Positions 58,167 through 64,000 of a stretch of 64,000 bases of DNA are shown here, piece by piece (the first letter of the stretch is position 1; every line of letters begins with the position of its first letter). The translations under genes and the position numbers were made by a program. Under the pieces are notes generated by a model. That model made no database searches. It had not been told where the DNA came from and saw only the letters and a list, made by a program, of their open reading frames with translations. The DNA comes from Dolomedes plantarius (lineage: Eukaryota > Arthropoda > Arachnida > Araneae > Dolomedidae): the NCBI GenBank assembly GCA_907164885.2, contig OU015500.1, forward strand, positions 47,517,146-47,581,145. Reading direction: 5' to 3'.

Positions 58167-58789
58167 TACATTAATGGTCTTTTTCAGCTTATAGCTAAAT
58201 CAGGCACTGTAAAAAATTCAAATTTGATTTCAAGCGAGTAACATTTAAATTTTTTTTTTTTTTTTTAATTTCGAAGGTTATTTTTGCTATTTTATATTTT
58301 CAGTATTAATTTAAAATTGGGGTTTTAATTAATTACCATTTAATGTAATGTCATTTCTTCCAAACAGCTTTAGAAACATGCATTCTTTTCTTTGACCTTA
58401 GATGATGCCCTAAACTACCTGTTTTCACAAAATTCTTCTAAACACCCCTTTTCTGTATTGCGTGGGAAAATTCCTTTGATCTTCTGTTGCAGACTTCTTT
58501 TCAAACAAATGACTTCATAAACAAAAACATCCAACGTGTTCCTTTGTGCGATCCAATATTTCCTTTTTCTGATAGTGTAAAGTATTCCGGCCGAATGTTG
58601 TCATTGAGCTGTAATTTTACGTGACTAAAGGTTAATATGTTTTGCTACATTTTGACACTTTTGTGCGTCCCCTCTTCTATTGTCTGTTCTCCTGAAAAAT
58701 GGCGTACACCCTTTTGAAAACACCCTGTATATACAACTGTATCGGCTTTAAAAAAAAAAAAAAAAGATGATAATTTGAAAGGATAATGG

Positions 58790-58862
58790 TATAAAATGGG
58801 GGAGTAGACGTCGGAATATCTGCTCGGAAAGCAGGCACGGTTTCGATACCCGGGGCGAAGAA
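58790..58862 (+). mobile_element. tRNA-like sequence, probable SINE head
   Basis: CTGCTCGGAAAGCAG could form an anticodon arm, and GGTTTCGATACCC is a good B-box. The acceptor stem does not pair, so a functional tRNA is unlikely. Confidence 0.45.
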
Positions 58863-60102
58863 GTAGGTTTTCAAGCGTCTGATGTGAATACGTTTTTGTG
58901 ATAGTGAATTATGGCTGAGTTTCCGGTCGTTATGGAGAAACACATTTAGGGTGTTACAGATGTATTTCAAACTGATGTTACAGTCGTTCGCATGGTGTTT
59001 TGTGAATATTGCAAGACTAGATTTAATATTTATGCTCTGACTGCCTGCTGGGAAAAATTGTAATTTTTGTCAAAAATCATTAATAAATGAATTAAAAAAA
59101 TTAGAGCTAAATTGTCTGTTGAAAATGATAGAAATAAAGGAAAAATTCCAGTAATTTGATGCTAAGCGAAACTAATCAGCATACTACCTTTAGGTGAAAT
59201 TTCTAGATTTCGGATATATACTTAAATATGAATTTTTTTTTTAAACATACGTCTGATTTACATGTAAATGTTTAAATATCTAGATTGTTATTAAATTAAG
59301 ATCTCAGATGTCTAATGTTTTGCAACTACTTCAAGATTTAGTGTTTTCTTCACACTTTTTGGGGAGTTTATGAACCAGTTTTTATTGCAGTACATGAACG
59401 TGCAGTACATTTGTGCAAAAACAGAATTAGGTGTACATTAATGAGTCCTACTCCCTTTTTTTAAAATTATTATTTGCAAAATATCCCTCCGTTGTGGTTT
59501 GAAATTTTACTTAAACTGAATATTTTACTGATGGAGGGTACTTTTTAAAATACTAAAATTTGTTAACCGAAATCAACTTATAAGTTATAAATATTAAGTT
59601 TTAATTATAAATATTAACTAAATATTTATAATATTCTAAATGTTATTAATTATTATTTGTGAATTTTCGTATATTAAATTACTATTAATTTCGTATTATA
59701 TAAATTAGAACTATAAATTTTTATTTATATTATAGAAATTATTAATTATTATTTACTCTCAATTACTAATTATAAAGATTAGCTGTAATTATTTATTAGA
59801 TACGTATCAAATATATTAATTATAGCCTAAAACTTTGGTTACATTTTATAGATTTTGGGTTATGACCACAATTTAAAATTTCCTTTTCACAAAAAATTAG
59901 ATTTTTTATTTTTGTCATCTTTAGTTCCCTTTTATGCTTGCTGATCATTAGTCCTTGTGTTTAGCTATGGAGCAATATCCTGTTGGTATTTTTTAAATCA
60001 CAGATAAAAATATGCATATTTTTTAATTTTGTTTTCTGCGTTTAAAAATAGATCTTTAAAATATTTAAAGTTATGAAACGTTACGTTAGTTACGTTAATT
60101 AG
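58863..60102. other. No gene seen
   Basis: Very AT-rich, especially 59570-59830 (ATTAATTATTATTT-type low complexity). It includes the isolated 31-bp repeat at 59413-59443. Confidence 0.5.
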
Positions 60103-60233
60103 TTACGTTTTGAAAATATGTAACGTAAACAAAAGGATTTAATAAAAACTAGCGTTGACTAGTCAACGCTAGTTTTTTTTTTTTTTTTAACCCTTTTCGT
60201 TTACGTTCAATATTTCAAAAACGTAAATTTTTA
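60103..60233. repeat. Inverted repeat with perfect 34-bp core palindrome
   Basis: Core 60144-60177 is exactly self-complementary (AAAAACTAGCGTTGACT and its complement). Arms extend outward with lower identity (GTAACGTAAACAAAAGG against CGTAAACGAAAAGG). A T-run lies in the right arm. Confidence 0.88.
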
Positions 60234-61025
60234 GCGATAGACATAACAGTTTAATGGCTTGTTAAAAAAATTAACAACAGAGAAATTTAAAATTCATAAA
60301 AAAATTGCACGATCTTGATTGAAACGATTTCTTTTGTGCGTAAAAAACAGAATACTAAAATAATGCATTTACATATCTATGATAAGCTAAAGTTACTTAA
60401 AGCAGTATTCTCCGCATTTTAGTATTAGTATTGAAGATCTGCGAGGTTAAGGAATGAAAACCTAAAGTTTATCAATGAAAATATATATGAGTAAACCTCT
60501 ATTATGTGAATAAATACGACCCCTCCTACTTGTTTGCATGAAGACAAATATTTATGGGAGGAAAAAATGTAAAATATCCTTTTGGACCAGTATCAGTTCT
60601 TCCAGACCTCGCATATGTTTGTGAACATGAGATAAGTAGGAATGTATGTTAAAGGAATGGGACTTCTCGGCGTCCCCCAAAAGTACGTGGCGTCATGGAG
60701 CACCAAATCGTATATTTTTATCACGTGACAGAAAATGTATTGTTTTGCAAAGAGATGCGTAAATGGCTCCCCTCCATCCGCGAGAAAGATGTTGCTGAGC
60801 AAGCATGATAGCGGCAGGGTAGAACCTGCGCGATTACAAATGTCTTTCTTGTGCGACTTTTTATTATAAAAAAAAAGAATTTATTGATTTTGTTGTTGTT
60901 CAAAGATTTATTCCTTTTAATAGAGAAAAAAAGTATAATAGAAACAAAAACGAGAGACTTATAATGTTTTGCCTTCTTTTGAAATTAAACCATATATACA
61001 TTTTTTATTTGAAAATTTTAATGGA
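60234..61025. other. No gene seen
   Basis: Short overlapping minus-strand open frames (60593-60903), none recognisable. Confidence 0.45.
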
Positions 61026-61740
61026 CTAGCTGAATACCCGTGCTTCGCTACGGAGTACATTCAAATTAGATACAATGGTCAATGTATGCAATTAATGCCA
61101 AAAAAATATGTATATTTATGAAAAAAAAAGTAATGGATATTTTCATAGACAAAATAATGTAGAAGAAAATATTCAAATTAAATCTAATAGAACATAATAA
61201 AGAATATAGTACAGTTAATATAGTACAGTTTGAGGAACATTTCTTCTAATTTATTTTAATATTTTTTTGGATAATGTTCAATCGTCTGCCACATTAGAGG
61301 GAAAACATTTTTTGTCAATTTATTTCGTTGTGATGCACGTGACGCAAAATTAATTTAAAGTATCACAAAAAGAAAAGAAACCACGTGATCGGCATTTAAT
61401 AAATTAAATTATAAAAATGAATCTTTAAAAAATTCACCAAAAATTAGAAAATGGAGATAAATATTCGAAAAAGATTTCAATTTAAAGGAATTTTTATGAT
61501 CCTCTTCGTGATATAAATTTTATAACCCTCATATTTTTATTTTAAATGCAAACTGTAAAAAGTTACAAAAAAGCTTAAAAATTTAATTTTAAAAAAAATC
61601 TAAGAAGAATTTTTCAAAAATCTTTCTTAGTGCATCCCTACACCACAAGAAGAATCACCATGCGAAATTCAGTCCTTAAGTCCAGCGGTTTGGTCTGTGC
61701 GTTATCAGTCAGTCATTCACGAAACTGTTTTATATATATA
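61026..61740 (-). mobile_element. Helitron-like element, 3' end clear
   Basis: On the minus strand it ends GCACGGGTATTCAGCTAG followed by T, with a CCGTAGCGAAGCACGG hairpin just before. This is the standard Helitron 3' terminus. The 5' end is probably at the (TA)n around 61731-61740 (TATATATATAAAACAGTTTC), directly joined to the 3' end of the next Helitron, but the initial TC is not visible. No Rep/helicase coding. Confidence 0.65.
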
Positions 61741-62835
61741 CTAGCTGTACCCGTCCCGGCGTTGCTCGGGTAATGTAATTACCAATTTTTTAGTAGCCTT
61801 AACCCTTTGTTAATAGGCGTCGCTGTCATCCTTTTCCTCACCACGATACATTATTTTACCCATATAAATTTAATCCTTTCTGGCACATTTTGGCAAAATG
61901 TTTGACATAGGATTACTAATCGAATATCACTGCAATAGTAATCGATTTCCTTGAAAGCGAATATATCACATCCTCCACATGCTGAAATTCTTTGAAATCT
62001 TCATAGATTTTTTCCACAAATACACCACAAATTATATGATATTAACTAAGTGCTGGCCAAAAAATTACGGCATTACTAAATGTGATTTTTTAATCGATTA
62101 TCACTGCAATAATAATCGATTTTCTTTAACCACTCAATCCCTCATAGAAAACAAACGCCCCAACACATCACGTGCATTAAGTCGAAAAACTGGTTTTTCT
62201 CCTATTTTCACTCGCTGTAACCTTCGTCCGGAAATGAAGAACGAAATCTCCAAAATGAGATTTCTCACAAGAGTTTCCGAATCATAAAATAAATTATTAA
62301 AAAATAACTACAATTTGTAAATTAATTTTGGTTCTGGCTTTCGAACTGTGATGTCTAGGGTCTCTGAGATAAAAATTTCGTAAAATGTACGACATTTACG
62401 TATTGATTCGACAATTTGGAAAATGGGTCACGGACAAAATCCCGATTTTTCCGAAAACGGGTGCGTAACAGGCGATCGAAAAAAAAATCACAATTAATCG
62501 ATAAATTAAGACAGACAATTTTAATTGTTGATTTCCGTATAGTGTCATCTTCCCGTATAGGCTCGTCCGAAAAAAAAAAATTCTTGGACGGATACGTTTA
62601 GGATTTACGGAGCTTTTACTCGTCCGGGAGCTCCAAATCGTGACTAAATATTAATTACGGAAAATCTAATTAAAAAATCGAAAAAGGGCTTCGAGGTGCA
62701 CAATGAGACCTCGGGAGGCTTCTTCGTGTCGAATCTCAAGACTGTCCGACCTACCGTCTTTGCGCTGCGCCGCGAGGCAGACAAAAACTCGGTCACACAC
62801 ACACAGACTTTGCCTTTTATATATAAAGATATAGA
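61741..62835 (-). mobile_element. Non-autonomous Helitron
   Basis: On the minus strand it begins TCTATATCTTTATATATAAA and ends GGGACGGGTACAGCTAG. Host A lies before and T after. The hairpin CCCGAGCAACGCCGGG sits about 12 nt before the end. An internal direct repeat of about 36 bp (61918 and 62091) is centred on TATCACTGCAATARTAATCG. No Rep/helicase domain; the 102-residue + strand frame inside is unrecognised. Confidence 0.85.
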
Positions 62836-62959
62836 TATAAAAGGGTTGCCCAATAAAAGGGAGACTTTGTTTTCTCTCTGTAATGGTTTATTGTTTCGAA
62901 TATTTGAACATACAGGAAATAATAGTCATACATACGTTATATATCCGCTAGAAATAATC

Positions 62960-63470
62960 GTCTCGTCGGTTCAAGAAGTGCCGCAGCGGTTCACATAGAT
63001 TTGGATACCCTGAGCGAAGACCGTCCATGGTAGTCTGCAGTACTAGTCTTGAATGGTGTCCCAGACCTCTGTATTCTTAGCAAACCGGTGGCCCTTGAGT
63101 GCCTTTTTCAGTGGGCTGATGATGTGGTACCCGTAGGGTGAGAGATAGGAACTATAGAAGAGATGGTTGAGAACCTCCCAGTGGAAGCACACCATCAAAT
63201 CTGGTCCATGCAACAGTCGATTCCATAGTGATGGTCAAGTGTGCTTGAGTGGGTCTTGGCAAGTCCGTGGCTACATGGCCCTTTCAAAATTCTCGAAACC
63301 ATCTGAATACTGTACACTACTACAGATACTTATGCCTATACACATCCTTCCATACGATGATAAATTTCGGTGTCACTAACACCTGCTGCCGTCAAAAATT
63401 GAATTTTCCACTCGCTGGGTCTGGTTGGACGAATCCATGTCACGACCGTACGTAGACATCTCGCTTAAAC
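62960..63470 (-). pseudogene. Mariner transposase relic, middle deleted
   Basis: Minus-strand translation in shifting frames gives LTAAGVSDTEIYHRM (N-terminal HTH, about 63383-63430), VFRWFREF and TDLPRPTQAHLTIT (linker), then jumps to WEVLNHLFYSSYLSPYGYH and PLKKALKGHRFAKNTEV, then FAQGIQIYVNRC (C-terminal part, about 62990-63180). The family motif YSPDLSPCDYH is recognisable as YSSYLSPYGYH, so the third catalytic Asp is lost. The region with the first two Asp is absent. The left edge near 62842 (GGGTTGCCCAATAAAAGGG) looks like a mariner terminus and lies within a few bases of the Helitron. Confidence 0.78.
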
Positions 63471-63802
63471 ACGTTCAAAGAGCACACTGACAGTTTTCGA
63501 CGATAGCACCTTTGTTTGTAGCATACAGTGTCATCTACTCGTGCAAACGCAAAGCTGTGGGACATTTTACCGATGCCGCTATAAACAAAAGTACTGTAAT
63601 TAAATTACTGTAAAAGATGGAAGTGCAATAAATCTTAGTTTTGAACAGTATTTCCTGACATTTTTCGATATCGATTAGTTTCCGTATTGAAGATATACCG
63701 TAACTATCGTAGTTACTTATCTTCAATTGTTTCTGTAACGGAACACTAGAAAACCATGGAAGGAATAATGTTATACTTACATATTAAGCATCAAATCATG
63801 AT

Positions 63803-64000
63803 TAGGGATACGCAAATTTCGCATAAAAAAGATCGAAATTTCGCAACCAAAAAAATACAATATATAAAATTTTGCATTTATTAAAGAAAATTTATAATTT
63901 TACTTACTTGGATAGGTATTATCAAAATTCTTATTTAAAAGCCAACATTGCAGTAGTCTCCACATTATGTTTTTCTGCGGTGTGATAAGTCTTTGCCTTC
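63803..64000 (-). mobile_element. hAT-like element, cut by the window end
   Basis: Starts TAGGGATACGCAAATTTCGC, the terminus seen at 3900 of the 2233-3900 element. It continues with sequence matching that element in inverted orientation, including TGTGGAGACTACT and AGAATTTTGATA (complement). The other end is outside the window. Confidence 0.7.

Noticed and set aside
58690..58735. ACACCCTTTTGAAAACACCCTG resembling a transposon terminus
   Set aside because: No inverted partner found within the window.
1..64000. CRISPR arrays, operons, Shine-Dalgarno sites, bacterial promoters
   Set aside because: No regular spacer arrays and clear animal transposon content; the window is eukaryotic.

Overview
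This looks like intergenic or intronic DNA from an animal nuclear genome. It is AT-rich by eye and full of microsatellites ((TA)n, (CA)n, (CATA)n) and long poly-C/poly-G runs. It is dominated by animal-type transposons: Tc1, mariner, Tigger/pogo, several hAT families, Helitrons, TTAA-type elements and tRNA-derived SINEs. No prokaryotic operon, ribosome binding site or CRISPR is present. An invertebrate, probably an arthropod, fits best; I cannot name the species. I found no convincing host protein-coding exon: every coding stretch I can recognise is a decayed transposase.

Layout. 1-10 kb: a mariner relic, a 1.7-kb hAT-like element (2233-3900), foldback MITEs (4979-5245, 7516-7823), a tRNA-derived SINE (6749-6944) and a second mariner relic carrying a SINE with a 15-bp target duplication (9.5-10.3 kb). 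12-15 kb: a hAT MITE, a ~210-bp degenerate tandem repeat broken up by microsatellites, and a local 160-bp duplication. 16-22 kb: a long-TIR element, Helitron-like copies and a hAT element with a perfect 8-bp target duplication. 22.7-25.8 kb: a hAT element containing four other elements, each with its own target duplication. 26.1-28.4 kb: a Tc1 element inside a TTAA-type element. 31.4-32.6 kb: a mariner pseudogene split by a SINE. 38.3-39.4 kb: a Tigger/jerky relic split by a hAT MITE. 41.6-43.6 kb: a Tc1 element sitting in the extreme 5' end of a Helitron, its transposase carrying a 102-bp insert copied from 2 kb away. 48.5-49.2 kb: three copies of a C/D-box snoRNA-like sequence. 51-58 kb: Tigger-like and hAT elements and a SINE. 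61-64 kb: two adjacent Helitrons, an internally deleted mariner and a second copy of the 2233-3900 family.

The elements do not act as a pathway. Together they record successive insertions, and the target duplications allow relative dating in several places. The snoRNA-like copies are the best candidates for host-functional sequence. They suggest an unrecognised non-coding or intronic host transcript on the + strand around 48-49.3 kb.
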